A stretch of 39,721 nucleotides of DNA from Butyrivibrio sp. (lineage in GTDB: Bacteria > Bacillota > Clostridia > Lachnospirales > Lachnospiraceae): assembly GCF_017635265.1 (NCBI RefSeq), contig NZ_JAGBLU010000119.1, positions 1-39,721 on the forward strand. The letters are read 5' to 3'. The notes beneath the pieces were generated by a model. That model ran no database searches, had not been told where the DNA came from, and saw only the letters and a list, made by a program, of their open reading frames with translations. Both the position numbers and the translations under genes were made by a program. This document shows, piece by piece, positions 32,441 through 39,721 of this stretch. How positions within the stretch are numbered: the first letter of the stretch is position 1; each line of letters begins with the position of its first letter.

Positions 32441-34486
32441 ATGGAAAAAGAAATTTTTGATAAAGAGCAGGAGCATTTAACCAAGGTCTACGGAAAGCTT
32501 ATGGAAATGAAGAAAAAGCTTGAAGATCAGATTGCTGCGCTCGATGAAAAAGCTGTTGATGATAAGAATGATATCCGCGATAATATACGTTTTGACTATG
32601 CTGATATTGAGACCACTATGGAAACGCTTGCAGAGATTGAAGTATGGAATCGCTACATTGATACTTACAATGTAGAAAGCTCATCTTTGGGAAAAAGATT
32701 AAGCACTGTCAACAAACTTCTTGAATCGCCCTATTTTGCCAAGATTCAGCTTCAGTTTGATCCATCTGAAGAACCTGAAAGCTATTATATTGGAAGAGCT
32801 GCTATTTCAGAAAACGGATATGACCAGATGGTTGTAGACTGGAGATCCCCTATAGCGGAGGTTTATTACAATCAGGAAATGGGCAGTACTCACTATACAG
32901 TTGAAGAAAGGCAAATTCCGGTTGATTTAAAACTTCGTCGCCAGTTTGATCTAAAAAAAGATAAGCTGCTGTCATATTTTGATACACAGATTGCTATTGA
33001 GGATCCGATGCTTTTGCAGTCGCTATCTCAGACCAGATCAGATAAAATGCAAGCAATCACTTCTACAATACAAAAAGAGCAGAACACCGTTATCAGATAT
33101 CCGGATGTGCCGGTTCTTTTGGTAAATGGAATAGCCGGAAGTGGGAAAACATCTGTTTTACTGCAAAGGATTGCATACCTCTTTTACCAAAAGAGAAAGA
33201 CACTGCGTCCTGATCAGGTGTGCCTTATGACACTGAATCCGGTATTCAGGGATTATATAGACAATGTGCTTCCTGATTTGGGTGAGTCTAATCCTCTCAC
33301 CATTACATGGCAGGAATATCTGGAAATGTTAAATGTTCCGTTTATGGACAATGATTATGACTATACAGAGGCCTCAAGTCTTCAGAAAATACATGATGTT
33401 CTTCCGACTTTGGCGCCGGAAGAGGATGATTTCTTTGATATAAAGCAAAAAGAAATCATGGTGATGCCTAAAAAAGATGTTCTTTCGGTTGTTGACAGAT
33501 TCAGTCAGTTCCCATTGGGAGTAAGGCTTATTCAGATAGTATCCGATGAACTTGAGCAGAGAGCAAAAAATATTTTGCGAAATTCAGACCATTATACCGA
33601 CAATGAATCCGATAGTGTTTCCAAATCGGATTCTGCTGATGATAACCGCATTGAGAACGATTTTGGAGGAGCAATTCGTACTATAAAGAAATGCGGCTGG
33701 ATAAATGTTCTCCATATTGCACAGCGAATTTTGGGAACAAGCCATATCACCGCTGCAGAATGGCTGTACACGAAGATGGAACTGACAGGTGAATGTGACC
33801 GCAATATGCGCTATGTGATGATTGACGAAATTCAGGACTACACAAAGGCTCAGCTTATGGTGTTTAGAAAGTATTTCCCCAATGCAAGATTTATGCTTCT
33901 TGGGGATGAATACCAGTCGATCAGGGAGGGAACAATTACATTTGCTGAAATTGCCGAAATGACCGCTGCTGATGAGAAGGAGTTTGTCGAACTTCCATTG
34001 ATGACAAGTTATAGGAGCTCGCCTGAAATTACAGAGATGTTTTCATCTCTTTTACCGGCAGAGAAAAAGCTGCTTGTTTCATCTGTACAAAGACCCGGAG
34101 AAACCCCGATTATAGAGGCATACAATTCAGAGCAGGATTATTGCGCTGCTTTAAATAAATATATAGATGAATTCAGTAAAAAAGACGGGATAACAGCTGT
34201 TATTTGTAGAAGCGCGTATAGCCTTGAAAAAGTAAGTACTGCGCTGGGAGAAAAGGATGTTAAAATTATCTCAGAGCATGATGCACTTCCTTCGGGCGGA
34301 GCGGTTTTACTGGAGCTGTCACTGGCCAAGGGACTTGAATTTGATAATGTTATCCTTGCTGATGTAGATGCGGAGTCTTATCCGGATAATGAACTTGGAA
34401 AGCATTGTTTATATACAGCAATGTCACGTGCTACCCAGCGTTTGGTTGTTTTATCATGTGGCGAGTTATCAGCAGTAATAGAAAAA
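32441..34486 (+). CDS. HelD-like superfamily 1 helicase (RNA polymerase-associated)
   Basis: A 682-residue protein of the HelD/helicase IV group. HelD proteins insert into RNA polymerase and release stalled enzyme from DNA. The N-terminal coiled coil (about 1-60, KEQEHLTKVYGKLMEMKKKL) fits the HelD arm that enters the polymerase secondary channel. GRAAISENGYDQMVVDWRSPIAEVYY is a HelD-family hallmark. Walker A GIAGSGKT is at 230-237, Walker B MIDEIQDYTKAQ and motif III LLGDEYQSI follow, and the C-terminal motif is YTAMSRATQRLVVL. The start at 32441 is chosen for AAGGTGA just before it and for the HelD-like N-terminus; an upstream reading from 32327 runs through the terminator. It is about 90 residues shorter than B. 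subtilis HelD. Confidence 0.88.
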
Positions 34487-34514
34487 TAATTCAATTTTAA
34501 AAGAGGGGTGTGTT

Positions 34515-35501
34515 ATGAAAATCAAAAATGTTGTTGGAATTATTACCGGAATGGCTTTAGCTTTGTCTATGCCTGTGACTGTTTATGCAGGAACTTCAGA
34601 GCTTACGGGACTTGAGATTGATGATGCAATAGCCGGACAGAGACCTGTAGCAATTATGGTTGACAATGAAAAAAAGGCTCTGCAGCACTATGGTACAGCT
34701 GAGGCGGATATCGTCTATGAAATGATGAACAGTACGGCAAATGGACGTATCACAAGGCTTATGTGTATTTATAAGGACTGGGCCAACCTTCAGCAGACCG
34801 GCAGTATTAGAAGTACCAGAACTACCAATATTATGATCGCTGATGAGTATAATGCGGTTCTTATCCATGATGGAGGACCATTTTATATCAAGACATACCT
34901 TGCAAAGCCATATGCTGAACATATAAGCGGGGGGTTTAGCCGGATTCAGAATGGTAAACCTACAGAATATACTGAATATGTATTCGGATCTGAGCTTGTA
35001 AGCAGATTCGAAAAGAGCGGATTGTCGACCACTTATAATATGGAGATGGAAAGAGGGTCTCATTTCCTTTTTAATGAAGCTGATACCGAGTTACCAAGCG
35101 ATGTAGTTGCCGGTTCTGTTGACATGAGCAGCGTATTTGTACATAATAAGAGCCAACTTATTTTTAATCCTGAAAGTAGAACCTATGACTACTATGAGTA
35201 TGGGGCTCTTCATCAGGATGCGGAAGATGGTCAGCCACTTAGTTTTAAAAATGTTATTCTTCAGAACACATCCTTTAAACAGCTTGATAAAAACGGATAT
35301 TTAACTTATAACGTGGTTGGCTCAGATAAGGGCTATTACATCACAAATGGAAAAGTCATACCTATTATGTGGTCCAAAGCAAGTGAAACAGGAATGACTC
35401 ATTATTATAATTCTGAGGGACAGGAAATTAACCTGAATAAAGGAAAGACATATATTGGTCTGATTCCTTCCGATTCCTGGGATAAGATAGTTTTACAGTA
35501 A
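34515..35501 (+). CDS. DUF3048 (YerB-like) secreted protein
   Basis: A 328-residue exported protein. A signal peptide (about 1-26, ending VYAG) has no lipobox, so it is secreted or loosely wall-associated and not a lipoprotein as in B. subtilis YerB. DUF3048 motifs are RPVAIMVDN, ADIVYEMMNSTANGRITRLMCIY and the RSTRTTNIMIADEYNAVLIHDGG stretch. The C-terminal part (YYITNGKVIPIMWSKASETGMTHYY) is also typical. The family has no firmly assigned biochemical role. AGAGGGG precedes the start. Confidence 0.88.
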   Translation: MKIKNVVGIITGMALALSMPVTVYAGTSELTGLEIDDAIAGQRPVAIMVDNEKKALQHYGTAEADIVYEMMNSTANGRITRLMCIYKDWANLQQTGSIRSTRTTNIMIADEYNAVLIHDGGPFYIKTYLAKPYAEHISGGFSRIQNGKPTEYTEYVFGSELVSRFEKSGLSTTYNMEMERGSHFLFNEADTELPSDVVAGSVDMSSVFVHNKSQLIFNPESRTYDYYEYGALHQDAEDGQPLSFKNVILQNTSFKQLDKNGYLTYNVVGSDKGYYITNGKVIPIMWSKASETGMTHYYNSEGQEINLNKGKTYIGLIPSDSWDKIVLQ

Positions 35502-35514
35502 AAAGGGTTAAGAA

Positions 35515-36234
35515 ATGATAGATCAATTTTCTAGGACGCGGCTTCTTTTAGGGCAAGAGGCTATGGAGATACTTTCTGAAAAAAAGGTTGCCGTATTTGG
35601 CGTAGGCGGTGTAGGCGGATATGTTTGCGAAGCGCTTGTAAGAACAGGAATAGGGCATTTTGATATTATTGACAATGATCAGGTGAGTCTCACGAATCTT
35701 AACAGACAGATAATCGCTCTGCAAAGCACCATAGGGCGGGATAAGGTTGAGGTTATGAGAGAGCGAATGCTTGACATTAATCCAAATGTCGATGTAACTG
35801 TTCATAAATGCTTTTTTTTGCCGGAAAATGCTGATTCTTTTCCTTTTGAAAGCTATGATTATGTGGTGGATGCTGTAGATACGGTTGCTGCGAAAATTGA
35901 GATAATTATGCAGTGCAAGAACAAGGGTATTCCTGTGATAAGTTGTATGGGAGCAGGAAACAAGCTTGATCCAACCGGATTTGTTGTTACGGACATATAC
36001 AAGACTACTATGTGTCCTTTGGCCAAGGTTATGCGTCATGAAATGAAGAAAAGAGGCGTAAAAAAGCTTAAAGTAGTCTATTCGAATGAAAAACCGATTT
36101 CACCGGATCAGGCTCTTGCAAGTGAAGAAGTTACAGGGAAACGTGCGGTTCCGGGTTCGACAGCATTTACGCCTGCAGTAGCGGGATTGATTCTGGCAAG
36201 TGAAGTCGTAAAGGATTTAATAGAGTGTAAGTAA
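35515..36234 (+). CDS. tcdA: tRNA threonylcarbamoyladenosine dehydratase TcdA
   Basis: A 239-residue E1-like enzyme of the ThiF/MoeB family. It converts t6A at position 37 of ANN-decoding tRNAs to its cyclic form using ATP. It begins QFSRTRLLLGQEAMEIL, as in TcdA/CsdL, then has the nucleotide loop GVGGVGGY (29-36). IIDNDQVSLTNLNRQI carries the ATP-binding Asp and Arg, and it lacks the MoeB zinc CxxC pairs. DAVDTVAAKIEI is also conserved. The larE gene starts 2 bases after its stop. Confidence 0.92.
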   Translation: MIDQFSRTRLLLGQEAMEILSEKKVAVFGVGGVGGYVCEALVRTGIGHFDIIDNDQVSLTNLNRQIIALQSTIGRDKVEVMRERMLDINPNVDVTVHKCFFLPENADSFPFESYDYVVDAVDTVAAKIEIIMQCKNKGIPVISCMGAGNKLDPTGFVVTDIYKTTMCPLAKVMRHEMKKRGVKKLKVVYSNEKPISPDQALASEEVTGKRAVPGSTAFTPAVAGLILASEVVKDLIECK

Positions 36235-36236
36235 AT

Positions 36237-37064
36237 ATGGATAATATACTTTTAGATAAATATGATCAGCTTAAAGACTATTTAAAGAGTCTTGGAGCTG
36301 TGGCAGTAGCTTTTTCAAGCGGAGTTGATTCGACATTTCTTTTATTTGCCGCACATGAGGCTTTGGAGGATAAAGCTATAGCTGTTACAGCCTCCTCATG
36401 TCTTTTTCCTAAAAGAGAACTGCGTGAGGCTACAGACTATTGCAAAAAGCTGGGTGTAACGCATTATACTGTAGAGGAAGATGTTTTTACCATAGAGGGA
36501 TTTGCCCAAAATCCTCCGGACAGGTGTTATCTTTGTAAGTATAAACTGTTCGAGAGCTTTATAAATTTGGCAAAAAAACATGGAACAGAATTTGTAGTAG
36601 AAGGTTCAAACCTCGATGATAACGGGGATTACAGGCCGGGGCTCAAGGCTATTTCTGAACTTGGAATACTTAGTCCCTTACGAAAGGTTGGTTTTACCAA
36701 GCGTGAGATCAGGGAGTTGTCGGCACATTTTGGAATTCCAACAGCCGAAAAAGCATCTTTTGCCTGTCTTGCAAGTCGTTTTCCTTATGGAGAGACTATT
36801 TTTGTGGAAAAACTTGGTATGGTTGATAAGGCGGAACAATTTCTTTTGGATGAAGGATTTAAACAGTTCAGAGTACGGATTCATGGCACGGATGTTGCCA
36901 GAATAGAGGTGCTTCCTGAAGATTTTGAGCGTTTTATGAATCCGGATTTCAGGGAAAATATATACGGAGTTTTTAAAGAATATGGTTTTAATTATGTATC
37001 TCTTGACTTAAAGGGGTACAGAACCGGCAGTATGAATGAAACTTTAGGAACTGTAGTGAAATAA
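36237..37064 (+). CDS. larE: LarE-type ATP-dependent sacrificial sulfur transferase
   Basis: A 275-residue PP-loop ATPase. In lactate racemase maturation, LarE adenylates the nickel-pincer cofactor precursor and donates sulfur. PP-loop SSGVDS is at 27-32, and C177 in FACLASRFPYG matches the sacrificial cysteine of the studied enzyme (C176). CYLCKYKLFE adds a second Cys pair (C97, C100), more typical of LarE forms that carry an Fe-S cluster and reuse sulfur (inference). No larA, larB or larC is nearby, so another cofactor or target is possible. It is joined to tcdA with 2 bases between, and ends at a shared terminator. Confidence 0.9.
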   Translation: MDNILLDKYDQLKDYLKSLGAVAVAFSSGVDSTFLLFAAHEALEDKAIAVTASSCLFPKRELREATDYCKKLGVTHYTVEEDVFTIEGFAQNPPDRCYLCKYKLFESFINLAKKHGTEFVVEGSNLDDNGDYRPGLKAISELGILSPLRKVGFTKREIRELSAHFGIPTAEKASFACLASRFPYGETIFVEKLGMVDKAEQFLLDEGFKQFRVRIHGTDVARIEVLPEDFERFMNPDFRENIYGVFKEYGFNYVSLDLKGYRTGSMNETLGTVVK

Positions 37065-37108
37065 AAAAGGAACCTGTGCATCGTGCTTTGATGTACAGGT
37101 TCCTTTTT
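37064..37108. terminator. Bidirectional terminator between larE and the DUF4867-like gene
   Basis: A perfect 14-base stem pairs AAAAAGGAACCTGT (37064-37077) with ACAGGTTCCTTTTT (37095-37108), extended inward by GCATC against GATGT with one G-U. T-runs on both strands. Confidence 0.92.
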
Positions 37109-37109
37109 G

Positions 37110-37751
37110 TCAGATATTGTTTGCAATATCAATATTTTCACCGGTAATACCAATCCAGGCACCGTCCTTTGCTTCGGAGGACTCTTCATGAGCAAGGAGC
37201 CATTTGTTGGTAGCTGTTAAGAGTCTGTCCTCCTGATTTCCGGCAGGATACTCCGGTTTCCCTACATTTGTGCCCTTTGGAAGTCCTACAAGTACCTGAA
37301 ATCCTGAATCTTTGTGAGCCTGGCAAGGAGCATAGTGAAGAGTTGTAGCATATACTTCAACCATAACACCCTTTGGAACGAGGAAAGCCTTAACTTTGCC
37401 GGAATCAAGCTTGTAGTCGGCGATTTCTTCTCTTTTTGCCAAAAGAAGAATAAAGTCAGTTGCGCCAAGATTTATTTCGCTTGAACGATGATACTCAAGG
37501 CAGTTGAGCTTTGTGTTATGCCCGTTGCACCATCCGTATTGCATTGGTGATCCGCCAAACAAAGTGTTTGTCATCTTTGCTGAAGCATCAAGATCCTGAA
37601 GAGCCTTCTCTTCAGCGACATAGTCAGTTCCGGCAGGAATTGGAGTCTTATCTCTCAAAGTTTCCATTATCTGCTTTTTTTCTTCTTCGTACCCCTCAAT
37701 TATTCTTCCGTAGTTTGTAAACTCCGGGTCTGTAACGTTAAATATTTTCAT
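37110..37751 (-). CDS. DUF4867-like family protein
   Basis: A 213-residue soluble protein I recognise only as resembling DUF4867. No catalytic motif of a named enzyme is obvious. It has one clear cupin-like stretch, AFLVPKGVMVEVYATTLHYAPCQAHKDSGF: a GVMVEVYATTLHYAPC core with His and Cys that could bind metal. NGHNTKLNCLEYHRSSEINLG is also rich in His and Cys. The predicted fold is mostly beta, so a small-sugar or metal-binding cupin is plausible (inference). AAGGAGG precedes the start. It stands alone. Confidence 0.7.
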   Translation of the reverse strand: MKIFNVTDPEFTNYGRIIEGYEEEKKQIMETLRDKTPIPAGTDYVAEEKALQDLDASAKMTNTLFGGSPMQYGWCNGHNTKLNCLEYHRSSEINLGATDFILLLAKREEIADYKLDSGKVKAFLVPKGVMVEVYATTLHYAPCQAHKDSGFQVLVGLPKGTNVGKPEYPAGNQEDRLLTATNKWLLAHEESSEAKDGAWIGITGENIDIANNI

Positions 37752-37902
37752 TTTGCCCTCCTTAAAAGACAGTAATACATTCTCTATTAGTAATATACAC
37801 CGTGGTAGTCAATACTTCTTATCAATATGCACCCAAAACACTTCAAAAAGTGCTCTTTAGAAAAAATATTGAGAATTCTTTCATCATTATGAAAAATCAT
37901 GG

Positions 37903-37927
37903 ATTGTTGTGACGATGTCACAATAAT
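37903..37927. promoter_or_regulatory. Palindrome TTGTGAC-GAT-GTCACAA, candidate operator
   Basis: A 7+3+7 perfect palindrome at 37907-37923, extended on both sides by ATT/AAT after one mismatch (arms 37903-37913 and 37917-37927). It lies about 40 bases before a -10-like TATGAT (37953-37958) whose -35 is poor, a layout typical of an activator-dependent promoter. The half-site TGTGAC recalls Crp/Fnr-family sites, but the centre has an odd length. No regulator gene is adjacent. Confidence 0.5.
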
Positions 37928-38003
37928 CCGGTAAACAAAAATAATACATCCATATGATAAAAGCATAAAGAATAAAACAGATGTAATCAAAAGGAGGAAA
38001 GAA

Positions 38004-38198
38004 ATGGATAATACTAACACGTTTGAGTACAGTTACAGCGCAGAAAGGGCTAAGGAACTCGAAGCTATCAGAAAAAAATATGAAGAACCGACGGAGGATA
38101 AGTTTGAACAGTTAAAAGCTTTGGACAAAAAGGCCGAGAGATTAGGAGTTGCAGCTTTTGTAAACAGAGAAAAGATTGTTGATATAATCAGACAGTAA
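38004..38198 (+). CDS. Small charged protein, possibly an internally deleted form of a Clostridia membrane protein
   Basis: A 64-residue acidic/basic helical protein with strong ribosome site AGGAGG. The first half (FEYSYSAERAKELEAIRKKYEEPTEDKFEQLKALDKKAERLG) fits the start of a common small two-helix membrane protein of Clostridia (KRIRKKYMPQEEDKMEQLRRLD type), and the last residues (NREKIVDIIRQ) recall its cytoplasmic tail. In the usual form a membrane segment of about 60 residues separates them; none is here. The comparison is from memory. It could be a functional soluble variant or an in-frame deletion remnant. An operator-like palindrome lies upstream. Confidence 0.65.
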   Translation: MDNTNTFEYSYSAERAKELEAIRKKYEEPTEDKFEQLKALDKKAERLGVAAFVNREKIVDIIRQ

Positions 38199-38266
38199 TA
38201 TGGCAAGCGGAAATATTATAAAAGTGTAGTTTTTGAGAGTAACAGAGTGATAGAGATAATAAGCAA

Positions 38267-38295
38267 TTGCGCATGTATATAGCGTTGGGTATAAT
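38267..38295 (+). promoter_or_regulatory. Candidate promoter before the decayed lipoprotein and methyltransferase genes
   Basis: TTGCGC (38267-38272) and a consensus TATAAT (38290-38295) are 17 bases apart. TTGCGC overlaps a palindrome GCAATTGC (38263-38270). Confidence 0.5.
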
Positions 38296-38344
38296 ATTTT
38301 GTGTTATGACAATCTGAATAACAGGGGTCATATGGGAGGTAATC

Positions 38345-38448
38345 ATGAGAACACGAGATAACTACTCGGTGCAGTTTTAATGCTGACAGCAGGTTGTGCC
38401 GAGGTTAATTTAAGTGTTTTGCTGTCGCATACTGCACCGGACAAATAA
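38345..38448 (+). pseudogene. Frameshifted remnant of a lipoprotein gene
   Basis: A strong GGGAGGT ribosome site (38334-38340) precedes an ATG at 38345 that reads only MRTRDNYSVQF before a stop. In the neighbouring frame the same DNA gives LLGAVLMLTAGCAEVN, a classical lipoprotein signal with lipobox LTAGC. That frame is cut from the ATG by an in-frame TAA. It then stops after about 15 more residues at 38448. The simplest reading is a lipoprotein gene with a small insertion near its start and most of its body deleted. A functional 11-residue leader peptide is a weaker alternative. Confidence 0.55.
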
Positions 38449-38479
38449 ACTATTGACAATTATTTGAAAAGGAGCAGAT

Positions 38480-39253
38480 ATGAATACAGATAGAATAAAT
38501 GAATTGAGAAATGAGTGGAAAGCAGAGGAGAAAATAGCTCATATTCACGGTTGGGATTTTTCTCATATACGTGGCAGATATGAAGAGGAGGAAGATCTTC
38601 CCTGGGATTACAAGCAGATAATTGACGAGAAACGCATAGACAGCATGAAATTATTGGACTTTGATACAGGTGGTGGAGAGTTCTTATTATCTCTCGGACA
38701 TCCTTATGGCAATACTGCAGCTACTGAAGGATACCCTCCGAATGTTGAACTGTGCAAGAAAGAGTTGTTGCCGCTGGGAATAGACTTCAAGGCTTGCGAT
38801 GATGCTTCAAAAGTTCCTTTTGTAGACAACTCTTTTGACATAATTATAAATAGACATGGTGACTTTGATCCTGTAGAAACAGCCAGATTGCTGAGATCAA
38901 ATGGTTTGTTTATTACTGAACAGGTAGGCGGCGAGAATGACAGAGACCTTGTAATGGCGGTTTTGCCCGATGTACCAAAGCCATTTCCGGAGCTTGAACT
39001 TTCTATTCAACAGAAAAAGTTTGAGAATGCAGGATTAAAGGTTATCAGAGCAGAGGAAGCTTTCAGACCTATCCGCTTTTATGATGTGGGGGCATTTGTC
39101 TGGTTCGCACATATAATAGAGTGGGAGTTTCCGGGATTCTCTGTAGATAAATGTTTTGATAGACTTCTTGAAATGCAGGAAGAGATTGATAAGAATGGAT
39201 ATGTGGAAGGAACAATCCACAGATATCTCATCGTTGCACAGAAGCTCGGTTAA
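38480..39253 (+). CDS. Class I SAM-dependent methyltransferase
   Basis: A 257-residue soluble methyltransferase of the Methyltransf_11 type. Motif I is degenerate (LLDFDTGGGEFLLSL at about 58-72). The acidic residue of motif II lies in AATEGYPPN, and motif III/IV in ACDDASKVPFVDNSFDIIINRHG. ARLLRSNGLFITEQVGG is the usual post-IV strand. AAGGAG precedes the ATG by about 7 bases. The substrate is unknown. It stands alone behind a decayed lipoprotein gene and ends in a clear terminator. It may be an accessory gene given its surroundings. Confidence 0.85.
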   Translation: MNTDRINELRNEWKAEEKIAHIHGWDFSHIRGRYEEEEDLPWDYKQIIDEKRIDSMKLLDFDTGGGEFLLSLGHPYGNTAATEGYPPNVELCKKELLPLGIDFKACDDASKVPFVDNSFDIIINRHGDFDPVETARLLRSNGLFITEQVGGENDRDLVMAVLPDVPKPFPELELSIQQKKFENAGLKVIRAEEAFRPIRFYDVGAFVWFAHIIEWEFPGFSVDKCFDRLLEMQEEIDKNGYVEGTIHRYLIVAQKLG

Positions 39254-39257
39254 TAAT

Positions 39258-39292
39258 AAAAAGCGGTAAGTTCAAGGACTTGCCGCTTTTTG
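39258..39292 (+). terminator. Intrinsic terminator after the methyltransferase gene
   Basis: A 14-base stem pairs AAAAAGCGGTAAGT (39258-39271) with ACTTGCCGCTTTTT (39278-39291), with one T-G pair, around loop TCAAGG. The T-run gives termination on the plus strand, and the A-run permits it on the other. Confidence 0.92.
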
Positions 39293-39308
39293 TATAGTAG
39301 TATGACTT

Positions 39309-39384
39309 CTTGAACTTACTTTCAGAAATCCGCATATACTGCGGATTTCGTGAGAATATGAGTGAAGAGTCAACCAAGCCTCAT
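39309..39384 (+). repeat. Direct repeat copy A (76 bases)
   Basis: Copy A (39309-39384) shares CTTGAACT, GCATATACTGCGG, GAGAATAT and the run AGAGTCAACCAA, then CCTCAT, in the same order as copy B at 39453-39526. It contains a perfect 10-base hairpin, GAAATCCGCA/TGCGGATTTC (39325-39349), which copy B has lost on one side. Confidence 0.7.
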
Positions 39385-39414
39385 CGACGAAGTCGATTTA
39401 ATTTGGCTTGGTTG
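39371..39414. repeat. Inverted repeat with nested hairpin
   Basis: CAACCAAGCC (39371-39380) and GGCTTGGTTG (39405-39414) are perfectly complementary. The loop holds a second stem, ATCGAC/GTCGAT (39383-39397), around GAA. Confidence 0.75.
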
Positions 39415-39447
39415 ATGCATTCTTGAATTGTTGATTCAAGAATGCAT
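39415..39447. repeat. Perfect 14-base inverted repeat
   Basis: ATGCATTCTTGAAT (39415-39428) pairs with ATTCAAGAATGCAT (39434-39447) around TGTTG. It abuts the previous hairpin and lies between the two direct repeats. Confidence 0.8.
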
Positions 39448-39452
39448 GCCCT

Positions 39453-39526
39453 CTTGAACTGATTTTTTAAATCAGCATATACTGCGGGGTTTTGAGAATA
39501 TAATATAAGAGTCAACCAATCCTCAT
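39453..39526 (+). repeat. Direct repeat copy B (74 bases)
   Basis: Partner of copy A at 39309, about 70 percent alike by eye. It has its own short stem CTGATTT/AAATCAG (39459-39475), not present in copy A. Confidence 0.7.
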
Positions 39527-39605
39527 AGGTGAAGCCTGTTTAAATATCGGCATAGAGTACCGTTAGAACAGGGGACGAACCTAGTGTAGCTGTTTTATAT
39601 TAACT

Positions 39606-39721
39606 CGACTATATGCTTGCTATAATTTGAATCTACTGCGTTGTCATCAGTCGTCGATGGACGCCCATCGACTCCATCTTCCGCCTTGTAGATTGCAAAT
39701 TATATCTAAGCAATATAGTCG
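39606..39721. repeat. Large imperfect inverted repeat with nested stem, ending at the window edge
   Basis: Arm 39606-39636 and arm 39688-39721 are complementary except for three small insertions; outermost words are CGACTATA and TATAGTCG. The 51-base loop contains a perfect 8-base stem GTCGATGG/CCATCGAC (39653-39672). The window stops on the last base of the second arm. Confidence 0.75.

Larger units (their letters stand above)
39293..39721. other. Gene-free, hairpin-dense terminal region
   Basis: About 430 bases with no open reading frame of note. At least five strong inverted repeats and one pair of direct repeats fill most of it. The window ends exactly on the last base of an inverted repeat. 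That looks like the edge of a mobile or repeated element, or of a structured RNA, cut by the window. No transposase gene is in view, so the element class cannot be named. Confidence 0.55.

Overview
The window looks like chromosome or chromid DNA of a Butyrivibrio-like Lachnospiraceae (low-GC, anaerobic Clostridia). The reasons are strong AGGAGG ribosome sites, a YesM/YesN two-component pair, Clostridia-type serine dehydratase in two subunits, lipoprotein signal peptides with short lipoboxes, and overall protein style. I cannot name a species. The left end lies in an extremely AT-rich stretch, and the right end stops flush with the end of an inverted repeat, so either edge may be a contig boundary.

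Layout. 1-808: AT desert with short repeats and palindromes, probably the centromere or control region of the following partition locus. 809-2290: ParA ATPase and a partner with a Gln/Glu-rich linker and a ribbon-helix-helix-like C-terminus. 2347-4223 (minus): HU-type protein and a MATE exporter. 4394-13240: a carbohydrate uptake island. It runs YesN regulator, YesM kinase, lipoprotein binding protein, attenuator, YtfR-like ATPase, YtfT- and YjfF-like permeases, then a second YtfQ-like binding protein. 13331-15410: lone receiver, tandem-ACT protein, MalY/PatB-type C-S lyase and a 31-residue membrane peptide. 15414-17871 (minus): GPH sugar symporter and a lysophospholipase-like hydrolase. 18032-20096: PncC/CinA C-terminal amidase with L-serine dehydratase beta and alpha. 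20089-21000 (minus): a fusion of a NifX/NifB-type domain, a Cys/His-rich linker and a SlyD-type prolyl isomerase.

Further right: flotillin (21181), UvrD/PcrA-like helicase (22784), membrane-anchored type-B carboxylesterase (24947, minus), a MacB/FtsX-type ABC pair behind a promoter with a perfect operator palindrome (26829-29956), a polar amino acid ABC transporter (30057-32330), HelD-like RNA polymerase helicase (32441), a DUF3048 secreted protein (34515), TcdA and LarE (35515-37064), a DUF4867-like protein (37110, minus), a possibly shortened small protein (38004), the remnant of a lipoprotein gene (38345), and a SAM methyltransferase (38480). 39293-39721 has no gene but is dense in hairpins and direct repeats.

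How the genes work together. The YesMN/YtfQRT-YjfF block reads as one sense-and-import unit. Extracellular sugar is detected by YesM, and YesN drives expression of two binding proteins sharing one permease. A 15-bp complementary stem could bury the ribosome site of the first binding protein. The sda/pnc block converts serine to pyruvate, and the receiver/ACT/C-S lyase block suggests a second amino acid (sulfur) branch. The least explained parts are the par region at the left end, the NifX-SlyD fusion, the long SD-sequestering stem and the structured right end.
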